Positions 1 through 10,015 of a stretch of DNA of 64,000 nucleotides are shown piece by piece. Every line of letters starts with the position of its first letter. The stretch's first letter is position 1. The translations under genes and the position numbers were made by a program. The notes under the pieces were generated by a model. The model was given only the letters and a program-made list of their open reading frames with translations, was not told where the DNA came from and searched no databases. Location: assembly GCA_031841125.1 (NCBI GenBank), contig CM063111.1, forward strand, positions 34,112,955 through 34,176,954. Direction: 5' to 3'. Source of the stretch: Acanthococcus lagerstroemiae. Taxonomy: Eukaryota > Arthropoda > Insecta > Hemiptera > Eriococcidae.

Positions 1-111
1 AACTAATATTGTTTATTTGCCTCATCACATATTCCCATCATCGCCACACAGGGTAACGCCGTTGTTTCGTCTTCAGGTGAAGACAGCCACAACGCTAGGC
101 TTCATCGCTCA
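1..111. other. Non-coding, nothing recognised
   Basis: AT-rich sequence with no recognisable gene or repeat. It lies just outside the block that is shared with 4725-5245. Confidence 0.4.
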
Positions 112-415
112 AAACCTAAAACAGATACCAAAATTACCATTAATACTTTTATCATAATTTATGAGAGATAAACCACATTATTCCTTGGAAAATTTACTGA
201 TAAGAGTTGTATGTACTTGGTTCGATTCAATGAATTTCTACACTAATTAAACTGAGAACCTATTTTATACATTAACAAACAACACACTTACCTTTTCTAA
301 ATCTAGTCAATTTCTTCACTTGCCTTGAGGAAATACTTCCTTCTGTAGGAAAGTACAAAACGCACAATACTCCAGTCCTGGTAAGTAAAATCCAAAATAA
401 AAATAAAGCGTTATT
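112..415 (+). repeat. Interspersed repeat A, copy 1
   Basis: This block is clearly similar to 4725-5245 in the same orientation. Both copies contain, in the same order, an 'acagataccaaaattacca'-like start, a stretch around 'gcatgtacttggtt' and a stretch around 'gaggaaata.ttcctt.tgta'. The second copy carries a 211-bp hairpin element that is absent here, so this copy shows the unoccupied arrangement. No coding capacity or terminal repeats were found. The 67-codon minus-strand frame at 272-472 is not supported as a gene. Confidence 0.6.
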
Positions 416-543
416 GGCTCTATGAGGATCGGCAAGAAAGCACGCATCTTTACTCTCGGCAGTTTTCAACAATCGATACTTTCACGTTTTATATGAAAAT
501 TAATAAATAATTATCGACCTGATATCGATCTGTTATGTTATCA

Positions 544-756
544 ACCCTTAACTGCCATGTGCGTTTACTATTCAAACAGATTCAAACTCATGTCAGTTCA
601 AACAACACAAAGGCACTCTGCAGTCAATTCAATGAAACAATACTGAAGATGGTTGCAAGAAACAACAACAATAATAACTTCCATTAGGGTTTGAACCTCA
701 CCTAGGTAGCGATACCATAGGCAAACGTTTCGTGTGTATTGCTGTCAGTTAAGGGT
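544..756. mobile_element. Candidate small inverted-repeat element
   Basis: The segment begins ACCCTTAACTGCCA and ends with the reverse complement of ACCCTTAACTGACA, giving about 13-14 bp of near-identical terminal inverted repeat over a 213-bp unit. I could not find a convincing target duplication, so the ends and superfamily are uncertain. It contains no gene. Confidence 0.4.
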
Positions 757-1670
757 GATCTATTCTCCCCAAAATGATAAGAATACAATGAACAAACTGA
801 CAGGGCTTCCAACACATGCAACTTAGGTTTAAGTTCCAACAGTAATTGTATTTATTTTTACTTCAAATCAACAACACGAACGCAACAATGTCTTGAAACG
901 TACACAGTAAGCAGATCATTGTTACCTATTCCTAAAATACAAAACACAGCAGACAGTCAATAAATGAATTCACGAAAATATTATCATTTTCTCTATATTT
1001 GACTATATTTTGAGAACCCGTGGTAGCCTAAATATTTCTTTTTTTCATCTTGGCCGAAAGCACCAAAACACCAGTGATGCATTTGAATATTTAATCCGAT
1101 GTTCCGTAAGCAGCAATTCACGGCGAAAAGTCTACTGAATATTTTATAGCTCTATCGCAGAAGTCAAAAAATTAAGAATGAACAAAAGGCGTGTAGCAGG
1201 TTTGTATACCATACCGTGTCGTATACGAAGAAATTTTGGAGAAATTTCAACGCGTTACGAGAATTTTATTTGTCTTTGAATTCTTACAAATGTTACCATT
1301 CACCAAACTTCATCATAAACAATATGAAAGTTTTAAACGCATTCTCATTTTGCCACCTGGGTGTAATATTGGGACTAACAAGAAGAAAGGAGTCAGGAGC
1401 CAAGGAGCCTTCATTTCTTCGGCTTTGCCAACTATTAGAATTTTCGAAGACGACAAGCAAAATGCACAGAAAATTTCATTTATTTTTAAATTTTCCAACT
1501 TTCCCAACTGAAAAAACACGCGGATGTGCACTATCCCTTCTATACGACTACAGTTTGACTTATAACTACTGTAAGAGAGACATATTTCAACATTTTCTAT
1601 TATAAGCTGCATATTAAACGATACCGTCTATATTTCAACCAACGATGGAAGCAGGCCCGTAGTCAGGTAT
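757..1670. other. Non-coding, nothing recognised
   Basis: AT-rich stretch with several overlapping chance frames around 1216-1612 on both strands. None of them resembles a known protein. A 'ttttccaactttcccaact' phrase near 1490 recalls the hAT-like element family at 30274 and 50842, but it is too short to call. Confidence 0.4.
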
Positions 1671-1714
1671 GCGGCAGTTCCAGAGCTCGAGTTGAGGGCA
1701 AATTAGAAAAGAAG
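1671..1714 (+). repeat. 3' tail fragment of the tRNA-derived SINE
   Basis: The 44 bases match the last part of the SINE copies at 18355 and 62500 (the 'cagggctcgggttgag' region followed by an A-rich run ending in gaaaagaag). The tRNA-like head and middle are missing. The fragment directly abuts LINE sequence. Confidence 0.55.
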
Positions 1715-2203
1715 GTAAGCGGCAGTTATGTGGCGGGGTCGAGTCCGCCTGGCCAAAGTTAGACAGGAACTGGATCATCTGCAAAGGTTCGCGTGCGTGA
1801 TGACAACAGGGGTCACGAGAACGGTGCCAATGAAAGAACTTGAAAGACTCCTAAACCTACCACCACTGCACACTGCTATAGAAGTAGTTGCGATAGTCTG
1901 GGCCAACCAAATGTTCGCCGGGCTAAAAAAAGCAGGCCATGAAAGGATCTGGGAGATGGCGAGGACGATGGACAAATGTTTTGGGATGCCGAGGGACAGA
2001 ATCGCGGTGGAACACTTCTTTGACAGGCCATACCGTGCAATGATAAATGCCTCAAAGAATGACCGAGGAGCAGGAATCGGAATCACAAATGCAAAAGGCG
2101 CTGACAACTATTCAGTGGCACTGGGGTATGGGCATCACTATCCTCCAAGCAGAGGTAATGGCAATCACGGTGGCCACTGATAAGCTCCAACAGAAGGGCT
2201 TTA
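1715..2203 (+). pseudogene. LINE relic: RT C-terminal/RNase H junction (LOA/I-group type)
   Basis: The frame from 1728 encodes about 150 residues. The first ~60 resemble the linker after reverse transcriptase in non-LTR retrotransposons that carry RNase H (motifs like LARVQR..C..TGA.RT.P...LE.LLNLPPL). Around residues 105-120 it enters an RNase H domain (ASKNDRGAGIGIT), where the usual first catalytic Asp of a 'TDGSK'-type motif appears to be replaced (INASK). The frame then shifts near 2125, and the expected 'QAEVMAI' segment continues in another frame to about 2200. This is a 5'- and 3'-truncated, frameshifted copy. The fragment at 5870-6150 covers the end of a similar protein and may be the same family. 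Clade assignment (LOA, Outcast, I) is an inference from the presence of RNase H. Confidence 0.7.
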
Positions 2204-2304
2204 TTACCGTATTTCTGGGAATATAAGCCGCACTTTTTTTCTGATTTTGAACTTCTCAAATCTGGGGAACGGCTTATATGCGAGGGTGGCTTATACGCCA
2301 GTTC
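2203..2304 (+). mobile_element. Partial element with 'taccgtattt...ataagccgcac' end
   Basis: The block begins taccgtatttctgggaatat, is followed by 'aagccgcac' and a T run, and has the inverted phrases 'ggcttatatgcg' and 'ggcttatacgcc' on the other side. An end of the form ACCGTATTT...ATAAG(C/G)CGCAC is typical of small inverted-repeat elements that I know from several animal genomes. Here the right end is missing, because the foldback array starts directly at about 2305. Confidence 0.45.
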
Positions 2305-3577
2305 GAAATTCCTTAATTCATCGAAAATTTTTGGGGGAAAAATTCTGATGATTTCCGAAGAATTGAGACTATATTCCACTCATGCGATGGAATCAGAGAT
2401 TTTTCCTGAAGATTTTTGATAAAATTCTTCGGAAATTAGCCCACAATTTCCGAAGAATTTTATCGAAAATAATTTGAGAAAAAACTCCGATAATTTTAAA
2501 AAAATGTCATTGGAAATCTTTTTAAAATAATCTCCACCAAAAATTCGAATCTTCAGACAAAATTTCCAACGATTTCCGAAAAATCTTCGGTGAAAATCTC
2601 TGAGCCCATCGCATGAGTGGGAAATAGTCTCAGTTCTTCAGGAATCGAAGTTTTTTCCCAAAAATTCCCGATGAAATTCTTCGAAGATCATCGAACATTT
2701 TTCCTAAAGATTTTTGATGAATTTCTTCAAAGACAATCGGAGTTTTTTCCCGTAATATTTCCTCTAAATTCTTCAAAAATTATCAGAAAATTTTCTCGAT
2801 GAATTTTGATGAAATTTTTTGGAAAACATTGACAATTCTTTCTAAAGACTTCCGATGAGATTCTTTGTTAATTGCCGGAATTTTTTCCCAAAAATTTCCG
2901 ATGAAATTCCTTAAAAATTATCGGAGATTCTTCTTGATTTCCAATGGAATTATATTCTTTGGAAATCATCAGAAATTTTTCCTGATGATTTTCAATAAAA
3001 TTCTTCAAAAACTATCGGAGTTTTCCTCGAATGTTTCCAGTTCAAAAATTATTGAAAAATTTTCTTGAAGAATTCTAATAAATTTTTTTGGAAAACATTG
3101 GAAATTCTTTTACAGATTTCCAGTAATATTCTTCGGAAATTTTCTGAATTTTTCCCCAAAAATTTCCGATGAAATTCGTTTAAAATCATTGGAGATTCTT
3201 CTCAAAGATTTCCAATGAAATTATTCTTTGGAAATCATCAGGGATTTTTCTTGATAATTTCCGATAAAATTCTTCAAAAACCATCGGATTTTTTCTAAAT
3301 ATTTTTGATAAAATTGTTTAAAAATTATCGGGTCTTTCTGCCTTCTTTTCCTTCTTCTTTATCCCTCACCTTTCCTTCGAAAAATACTTTTTGTTTTTGT
3401 TTCTCAGAATATATGTACATATTGTAACTTTTGTCCCTTCCTGTCAATGGGACCCTCGGGCACCTGTTGAAGGGGGGGGGGACTCAAGTACAAATTAAAT
3501 AAATAAATAAAATTATTGGGAATTTTTCCTTAATATTTCCGATAAAATTCCTCGGAAATCAAAGGAATCTTCTCAAA
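2305..3577. mobile_element. Foldback element copy 1: subrepeated inner arms
   Basis: The block consists of diverged repeats of a ~45-60 bp theme (tttccgatgaaattcttc / gaagaattttatcggaaa) and is palindromic around about 2498. The phrase actcatgcgatggaatcaga at 2377 is mirrored by its reverse complement at 2593-2619, and the flanking 'gagactat' and 'atagtctc' match in order. The left arm is cut off at 2305 by another element; the right arm runs about 1 kb, is interrupted by a LINE tail at 3333-3508, and continues into the outer arm at 3578-4010. A second copy lies at 37200-38822 in the same orientation. Long inverted repeats built from tandem subrepeats are the known architecture of Drosophila FB/Galileo elements; kinship beyond architecture is not shown. 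The small open frames here are chance. Confidence 0.75.
3333..3508 (+). mobile_element. 5'-truncated LINE 3' end inserted in the foldback array
   Basis: A 176-bp insert starts with a pyrimidine-rich stretch, contains a ggg run and ends with an (AAAT)n tail. It is flanked by a 12-bp target duplication, AAAATTATCGGG at 3321-3332 and AAAATTATTGGG at 3509-3520, one mismatch apart. Tail and duplication are the hallmarks of target-primed reverse transcription. The clade cannot be told from the 3' UTR alone. Confidence 0.75.
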
Positions 3578-4010
3578 GATGAATGATAACTGCACGTGTT
3601 TTTTGGAATGCATTTTGTCGCGAGCGAAAGCTTCACTTTTAAAGCTAACACTTTTCTTTATGACTACGAGTACAACTGGAAGGGAAACCTTTTTTCCGAA
3701 GAAAATTCTCTCACTCCTGAGCACGAACTTTCTCTTTACTTTTTTTATGCATACACTCTGCAGCTTGTACTTCACTTTTGCAAAGTGGAAGCTGAAGCTT
3801 CTCTTTATGCATACCTCCAATTGTACCAATAATCTCCACGGTGTTGCCATGTGTATAGCATTTGCTACACCCGCTGTACAGAAGTTGCCGGCCCTGTGTC
3901 ACACATAGTGAGTTACTGTTATCAAAAATACCTGTCTCTGAGCTAACGAACGTATTGACTTCTATAAGAACAAGCGAGGTCCGGAGGACCTGGCAATAGG
4001 GTGTTTGCAA
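3578..4010. mobile_element. Foldback element copy 1: outer right arm
   Basis: Read on the minus strand, this stretch matches the left outer arm of the second foldback copy at about 37230-37550 ('cagggccggcaactt', 'attattggtacaatt', 'ggtatgcataaagag' and 'gtgagag' phrases in the same order). Its outermost part, about 3895-3990, also matches 5600-5680 in opposite orientation. The edge is 'gcaatagggtgtttgcaa', a phrase that recurs at 5419. The overlapping frames at 3530-4010 are not supported as genes. Confidence 0.6.
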
Positions 4011-4724
4011 ATTCTTATTTATTAATTATTATTAATAAATTGAAACACTTCGAAATGCGATAACACAGCAAAAATCCTAGATGCTACACGCACATCATGG
4101 AAGTTCAAGGCTTCAAACCGTGAAGTTGCAGACCGCTATCACGCAGCAGACTTTGAACATCACTGAACATACTAGAATATATTTCCATTTTCTGTTTAAT
4201 TCGTTCCAAGCGGCAAGCAGAAATCAAACACTCTAACTTTACAAGACAAATAAATTCAAAGGACATAAGTCCAAGGAATTTCAAAACTCACAAGTTTCAA
4301 TGAATATGAACTGATAACTGCTGATAACAATTCAAAGAGGGACAGGAATTTTGTTTCAATTCAAATAACCGAGGAATTTTACTTCGATTCAAGTAACGTT
4401 GTGTTCTTGCTTCAGAAAACGCGCATTAATGTGTTCTCACTCCTCATTACAATGTTTATAAAGACATTGGCTTCACTCTTGGTCCCACAACGCATGAAAC
4501 ATTCATGAACCGTTCAAATGCGAGAAAGATAATCTTTCATTTCAAAAACAAAACGTGATCTGCCAATTATTTATTTACGTTTTTCGTTAATTCTGCTACA
4601 CAATTATAATAGAAGTTCAAATTCGTGGTTGAAGGCATGTTGACGGTTTTGGATGATTTGCCGTTCCTGATAACGAAAAGACAAAGGTAAATAGTCAAAT
4701 GAGAAATGGAATATTCATGAAAGA
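4011..4724. other. Non-coding, nothing recognised
   Basis: AT-rich sequence with no motif, open frame or repeat that I could tie to a family. Confidence 0.4.
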
Positions 4725-5245
4725 CCTGAAACAGAATACCAGAATTACCACTTAAGCCCTGTTTCACACTATGCCATGTTGCCGGAACGGCACCCGTGAA
4801 GATGGTCCAATATCACAGGTAGAGAATGGGAGCGTTCACACAAGTCGGCAGGGCAACTGTGAAGACCTCATGTGAATGCTCCCATTGTCCCATTCTCTGC
4901 TACCTGTGATATCGGACCGTCTTCACGGCTGCCGTTCCGGCAACAGGGCATAGTGTGAAACGGGACTACTACTGCTAACATATTTATGATACATAACTCA
5001 CATTGCATTATTCCTCGGAAATTTTCCAGATAAGAGTACCACAGATAGTTGCATGTACTTGGTTCAATTCAAATTAATACATTATACGCTAATTCAACCA
5101 AGAACCCATTTCATACAAACGAACAATGCACTTGCCTCTTCTAAATCCAGTTCATGTCTTCACTTTCTTTGAGGAAATAGTTCCTTTTGTAGAAAAGTAT
5201 GAGTCGCAGAATACTGTCACGAGGAAAATAAGAAATTACGAAATA
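4725..5245 (+). repeat. Interspersed repeat A, copy 2 (interrupted)
   Basis: Similar to 112-415 along its length apart from the hairpin element at 4756-4966, which splits this copy just after the 'aattacca' phrase. The two copies lie in the same orientation about 4.6 kb apart. No protein or RNA function is visible. Confidence 0.6.
4756..4966. mobile_element. 211-bp foldback MITE
   Basis: The left half reads GCCCTGTTTCACACTATGCC and onward; the reverse complement of the right half reads GTCCCGTTTCACACTATGCC, and the match continues nearly to the centre (about 90-100 bp arms). Insertion interrupts repeat A. A TA target is possible but cannot be fixed because of a one-base ambiguity at the left end. 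Non-coding and non-autonomous. Confidence 0.75.
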
Positions 5246-5412
5246 AAACGTAAACAAGTTGCATTTGTAAGCGTAAGGGAGAGGATACATTCATGATAGT
5301 AAACCGACTTATCGATAGATGGCAGCAGTTGACAGAGAACGCAACTGAGCTAAAACTGAACTATGACCTGTAAACAATTCAGTCGTATTTATTGAAATGA
5401 TGAGGATGAAAA
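5246..5412. other. Non-coding, nothing recognised
   Basis: No gene or repeat recognised. Confidence 0.35.
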
Positions 5413-5690
5413 TTCGACTGCAATAGGGTGTTTGCAGCGCTCTGCGCGGGCGAATACCCTAAAAACGCACGAAGTAAAGATCATCATGTTACTACCTGAG
5501 AATAAGAAATTTGTTAGAAACCAAAGTCATATAATATACTTCTGATTTCTAACAAATTTCTTATTCTCAGGTAGTAACATAATGATATTTGCTCCGTGTA
5601 TTTTCTTATGGGAGTCAGTACGTTCGTTAGCCCAAAGACGGATATTTTTGCTAACAGTAACTCACTTCGTGACGTAGTTATGCGAGAGGT
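5413..5690. mobile_element. Foldback-related fragment with a near-perfect 41-bp inverted repeat
   Basis: Arms 5480-5520 and 5546-5586 are reverse complements with one mismatch around a 25-base loop, and weaker pairing extends outward to about 5461 and 5605. The part 5600-5680 matches 3895-3965 (opposite strand) of the foldback outer arm, and 5419-5436 repeats the 'gcaatagggtgtttgca' edge phrase. If transcribed, this would form a stable hairpin. Confidence 0.65.
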
Positions 5691-5869
5691 CTATTGGCTG
5701 TATATTCAAACTTGTGGCATGAAAAAGAGGGCGCCCACAAATGCAGTATGAATGTTTTCCCAGAGGTCTTAAGAGTTGCTGAACTCATTTCTTATAATTG
5801 CTCGCTGTTAATGTGCAAACTGTAGCACTCAAACACAAACTTACAGGTTATGGAAGGCGGGGAAGGACT
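5691..5869. other. Non-coding, nothing recognised
   Basis: No gene or repeat recognised. Confidence 0.35.
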
Positions 5870-6150
5870 TGACATGCAGTGTTCCTACTGGGGTTCGACA
5901 GAAAGCATGCAAGGCTTATGTTCGGACTACTAACTGGTCACGGGGTCACAAAACGCCTGCAGTATAAAACAGGAGTAGCGAAACGCAGCTCCTATAAGAA
6001 CTGTGAAAAAGAGGAGGAAACCTCAGATTCACATCACATGTCAGTGCCCAGCAGTAGCCAGGACAAGGCGCGAAGCATTGGGACTGGAGTATCCAGTATC
6101 CAATGAAGTCAAATGGATCGAACTCAGTAAAATTCTCACTTTGGCTGTAA
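5870..6150 (+). pseudogene. LINE relic: post-RNase H C-terminus with zinc-knuckle region
   Basis: One frame gives LMFGLLTGHGVTKRLQYKTG and then a Cys/Glu-rich segment (CEKEEETS), matching the family pattern 'LTGH..L..HL...G......C..C.EEEET'. After a frameshift near 6020 the continuation 'CPAVARTRREALG' appears in the next frame, as expected for the 'C.CPAL...R...LG' that follows. This is the C-terminal end of a non-LTR retrotransposon ORF2 with RNase H, possibly the same family as 1715-2203. It has no intact frame. Confidence 0.7.
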
Positions 6151-6566
6151 AAATGAGGCTAGTGAGTTGATCCTTAACAGCAGCCTGAGGAAAAATGCAA
6201 TGGACTACTAAGTTTGAGCATTTGGAGCATACAGCCCCACCTTACACAAAGAAAGAAAGAAGCGTTATTAGTGTTTGAGATTTAGGGGTGGTCTCTATTA
6301 GGGAAGTGGTCCATATTAGGCACCTCTACTTTCTATTATTAAGAAATAATTGTTTTCGCTTTTATGTAGGGCAAACGCTCTGTATGCGTGTTTCTACGTC
6401 ACTTACAGTGCTGCCAACGTTTTAAAACTCACGAAAAATAGACGGTATACTCTCGCGTGCTCTTACATACCTCTCCACGGTATGATTATTTACTTTTTGA
6501 GTTAGTGGAGACGCATCTCCAAGGAAGAATATTGATGTAGTTTCCCCTTGCTTTCATCTGGGTTTA
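6151..6566. other. Non-coding, nothing recognised
   Basis: No gene or repeat recognised. Confidence 0.35.
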
Positions 6567-7199
6567 TTTGGACTCGTCAAGACAAAACTACCACAATACG
6601 CGCCGATTTAAGGAAAATATTGGGGGGGGGGCAGAATCAACGTTATCACGGTTCTTAGAAGCGGTCAAAAATACCTCTCTCTGAAAATTCTAATGCTATT
6701 TTTGTGTCAAAATTATACCCTTCTTCATATTTTACTTTCTTTTTGTTAAATTTAAAAATTGATGGTAAAATTTGTTGTACTTTTTCCATTTCTGAGTTGA
6801 AAATATTAGGGGGAGGCGTCGCCCCCTCCCCCCAAAATGCCAAGTTGGCGCATATGTGCACCACTACTAACACACAGTTTAGATTCATCCGTAGTAGGAT
6901 ACGACGATCAACGCGTACTCAGTCCCGTGTCAAACACAGAATTTCAAGTAGCTCTCAATCATTTTTTAATCATTTTTTGATGAATGCCTCTCCTAAATCT
7001 TACTGTAGTGTACGTAAATGGTCGATTTTCGTTCAAACTTGTCTTACAAATTTATCCCTGACTCTTTGGCGACGAACTGAAAATGTCGTTTTTTCATTTA
7101 AAAACATGTAGCGTTTTCTACTACTCTCCCCCATCTGTTGCGTGCGGCAAGGGGGAATAATGGTCGATGCTAGCGCGCCACTGCTATGACGAGTCCAAA
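6567..7199. mobile_element. Possible DNA element bounded by 13-bp inverted repeats
   Basis: TTTGGACTCGTCA at 6567-6579 is exactly the reverse complement of 7187-7199, about 630 bp apart. TA dinucleotides lie just outside each end but with a two-base offset on the right. The interior has G/C runs, as seen in other elements in the window, and no protein. The terminal repeat is short, so this could be coincidence. Confidence 0.35.
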
Positions 7200-9140
7200 C
7201 ATACAAGGGTTTTCCTTCTCCTACGTGCCTTTGATTCTTCTTCAAGCCCCCTCACCACGCCAAGGTAGCGTACATGGAGACAGATGCGTTAGCAAATCGC
7301 AAATCGTAGATATGTACAGTGCGCAGGCTGATCATACGGCGACCATAAGCGGGAATGTCAAGAGTGGGGAGGAGCTAACATCATTTTCGCTCGCGAATTT
7401 GCGCCCATCGCAAATTCAAATTTTCGTTCGACATTCGATGCATGTCTTCGGCAAAACCGACGTCGACGATATGCCAGCCAGTCGAATACTGATGAATATA
7501 ACCGCTCCACACAGGTACCCCTCTCAATACTCGCCACCGGACGCTGATTTTATTAATTTATCCGTTCTGAACGCTCGCTCGAGCCCGAAATTTCCAAAAC
7601 CAATTTCCCAGCCTGGTTTACATCAAAGGAATTCCCCAATTCAGCGGCTCACTAGGTACCTACACAGCTATACGGCGCATATAATCATCCGGGTTAGACG
7701 AGCGGATCAAATGCTAAACGGATGAAGGTATACAAGCAACCCTTTATATATTTTGAAAAGCCGTATATAGGGTATACACGGTCGTATATACAAAGATATA
7801 AACGGAGTGAAAGGTGTACTTATTAAATATGCATAATGAACATCGCCGAAAATCGTCGCAGTCGCGGGTCCGGGAGCCGGCGCCAGGACTAGTGCCGGAG
7901 TCGGGCGAGGGCGTGGGTCCAAAAAGTGTGTACACACAGCGCGGATGACAACTCAATTTCCCCGAATGCCGATAAAATTATCAACTTAACCCGGTCGCCT
8001 CTCTCGCCTTTCCACGCATAACCTTTTCGCCTTCTGCACGACGCTTATAAACTTTCCCCGAGTATGACTATATACGAACAGTGGAAATTTAACCATACTT
8101 TGTGAATAATATACGAGGACGTTGACGACGGAGAGTTTGCGAATAAGATATCGCGTCTTCGTCGCCTCGGCTGCGCGAAGAGAAGCGGCGAGAGGGAGAG
8201 GAAAGCAGGGACTTTCCGATTCCAGATTCGGGCTCGTTTTAATTATGGAAAAGGTCGACGAGAGCGGCAGCAGGGAAGAATGAGAGAAGAAAAGCGCCGG
8301 TAGTAAGGACTGCTGTGCTACCACTGTTTACCGATGTAACCCTTCAATTTCACACGCCCCCTCATTTCTCTCCGCGTATATTCAAATAAGCGGCGCTAAA
8401 ACCGTATTAACCCACGCCCGATGCTCTCTTTAAATGGTATATGTGCGTATACATACGTATAATACACATTCGTTTCGTCCCCGTCGCACCCTGCCCGGCA
8501 TCCCTCTTAAATTAGTCTCTCTCGCTCTCCGTTATCCGTTTTTGTCTCTAAAATTTAGTGTTTACTATATATATATACATATCGTATTATACACGGCACC
8601 GTGTATAACGTGTGCATTTATATACACACGTACGTATATACTCTCGCGCATCCAGCACCACGTACCACGAATGGGGCACAGCCAGTCAGCAGCGTTGATA
8701 CAGTCAAACGGAATCGTTCATTTGACGTAGTGCAAACCGGCGAAAAGCGAAATGCCGATGAAAATCAACGGTCTGGAAAATCATCGGCCATCTATCCTTT
8801 GAACTTTTCCTATACCTCTTCGCCGCCTCGATGGCAAACCCTACAACCTAAGCGTTTATAATCTAACGTTATAACCCGCCGGAGGAGAGGATTGCCGGCG
8901 CAGCCGAAATTCGAAACTCGTTTTGCATATTTTACGCTTTAATTTCGGGCGCGAAACGGAGGCTCCCGAATTAGAGAGAGATAGAGAGAAAAAAATTATA
9001 AACGACGTTCCAAGCTGTTCGGATTTCCGCGTACGCGACGTCGAAAGCACGCAACCCCGCGGTCGACTCTTTCGACGGCGTATTCGTACCCCGCGCTGAC
9101 ATCAACATCCATCACCTTCATCAGGGTCCTAGTCGTTAGC
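7200..9140. other. CpG-rich unique island 1
   Basis: About 1.9 kb without recognisable repeats, relatively rich in CpG compared with the neighbouring AT-rich repeat blocks, with short TATA-like alternations around 7740-7800 and 8560-8640. The open frames here (for example 7186-7725 and 7986-8324) do not resemble known proteins and lack support. It may be intronic or intergenic sequence with regulatory content, but nothing specific can be assigned. Confidence 0.4.
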
Positions 9141-9370
9141 GACGGTCTCCAACCTATCACGATCCTGGGCTATGGTCACCGCTGTCGTCACAACTCTGAA
9201 TCTGTTCGTTACACCACATAGGCGGCTTCAAAAAAATCCAGGGCGCCAAAATTCCAAAAAAAAAATGAATATTAAACAACAAATCGATTCTTGGTTTGTT
9301 TTCAGCAACATCCAAGGCATCCGGTTTCATATGTGTTGACCACCTTTGCAATAGCGTGGTTGCTATAGAC

Positions 9371-9925
9371 CAGGTCTCCCAACCTTTTTTGCCCAAGAGC
9401 CATATTGAAAACTATAGAAGGACCGGCGGACCAGCAATATTCCGGGGGGGTTTGGGCGATTTGGAATGTTGCTAGCTGGAAAAAAATACCCGCTGTTTGT
9501 CAACAGCTGATTTGGATTTGACGCTAGGTAAAAGGGGTCAGAAAATAGAAAGGGCGAAAAGTAGACGAGTATTTCACCTTCTTCTTTTTTTTCTAACTTG
9601 CTCTCCACCCGAATCCTGGAATCCACCCTTTCGAGCATTACTTCAGAGACGTCGGGGAGGCTGTTAGGGCTGTCTTAGCCCTCTTCCCTTCTGGCCGAAA
9701 AACCAGCCTAGGTCGAAAATTCTGGCGAGTTGCTACGTGGGTTCGAACCCGTTACCACCGGATTCTGAGACCAACGCGCTATCCACTCAGCCAACCAGAC
9801 CTCCGAGTATTTCACCTGCAGCTGACGTTGAAATTTCTAAACTAGGAATACATTTTCAAAATGTCAAATATTTTATTAGTTATTACCTAACAATTTTCCC
9901 GCGGGTCGTAGTTTGGAGACCGCTG
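9371..9925. mobile_element. hAT-like non-autonomous element (carries a SINE)
   Basis: The ends are CAGGTCTCCCAACC and, in reverse complement, CAGCGGTCTCCAAAC, the CAG...GTCTCC...AAC pattern common in hAT elements. The flanks are CTATAGAC (9363-9370) and CTATATAC (9926-9933), an 8-bp duplication with one mismatch, as expected for hAT. About 330 bp remain if the internal SINE at 9580-9803 is removed. There is no transposase. Confidence 0.8.
9580..9803 (-). mobile_element. tRNA-derived SINE, copy 1
   Basis: On the minus strand the copy begins with a tRNA-like head (GGCTGAGTGGATAGCGCG as box A region, GGTTCGAACCC as box B) and ends in an A/G-rich tail. It is flanked by an exact 14-bp duplication CGAGTATTTCACCT at 9566-9579 and 9804-9817. 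The host is the hAT-like element at 9371-9925, so the SINE is the younger insertion. Confidence 0.9.
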
Positions 9926-10015
9926 CTATATACACACGCCAAGTGAACGGAGTTTTACGAACAGGTTGCCAGCTTTTGTGGACTTTTTCTATGCTGTTTT
10001 ATTAGGCTTTTTGCC

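Noticed and set aside
543..760. piggyBac-type element from the CCCTTAACTG ends
   Set aside because: TTAA does not flank the ends, so the superfamily cannot be supported.
2617..3068. Small Phe/Lys-rich proteins in the foldback arrays
   Set aside because: They are translations of the subrepeats; similar frames occur at 37515-38678 on both strands.
7186..7725. 179-codon open frame as a host gene
   Set aside because: No recognisable domain, no matching frame nearby, ordinary composition; chance frames of this length occur in CpG-rich sequence.
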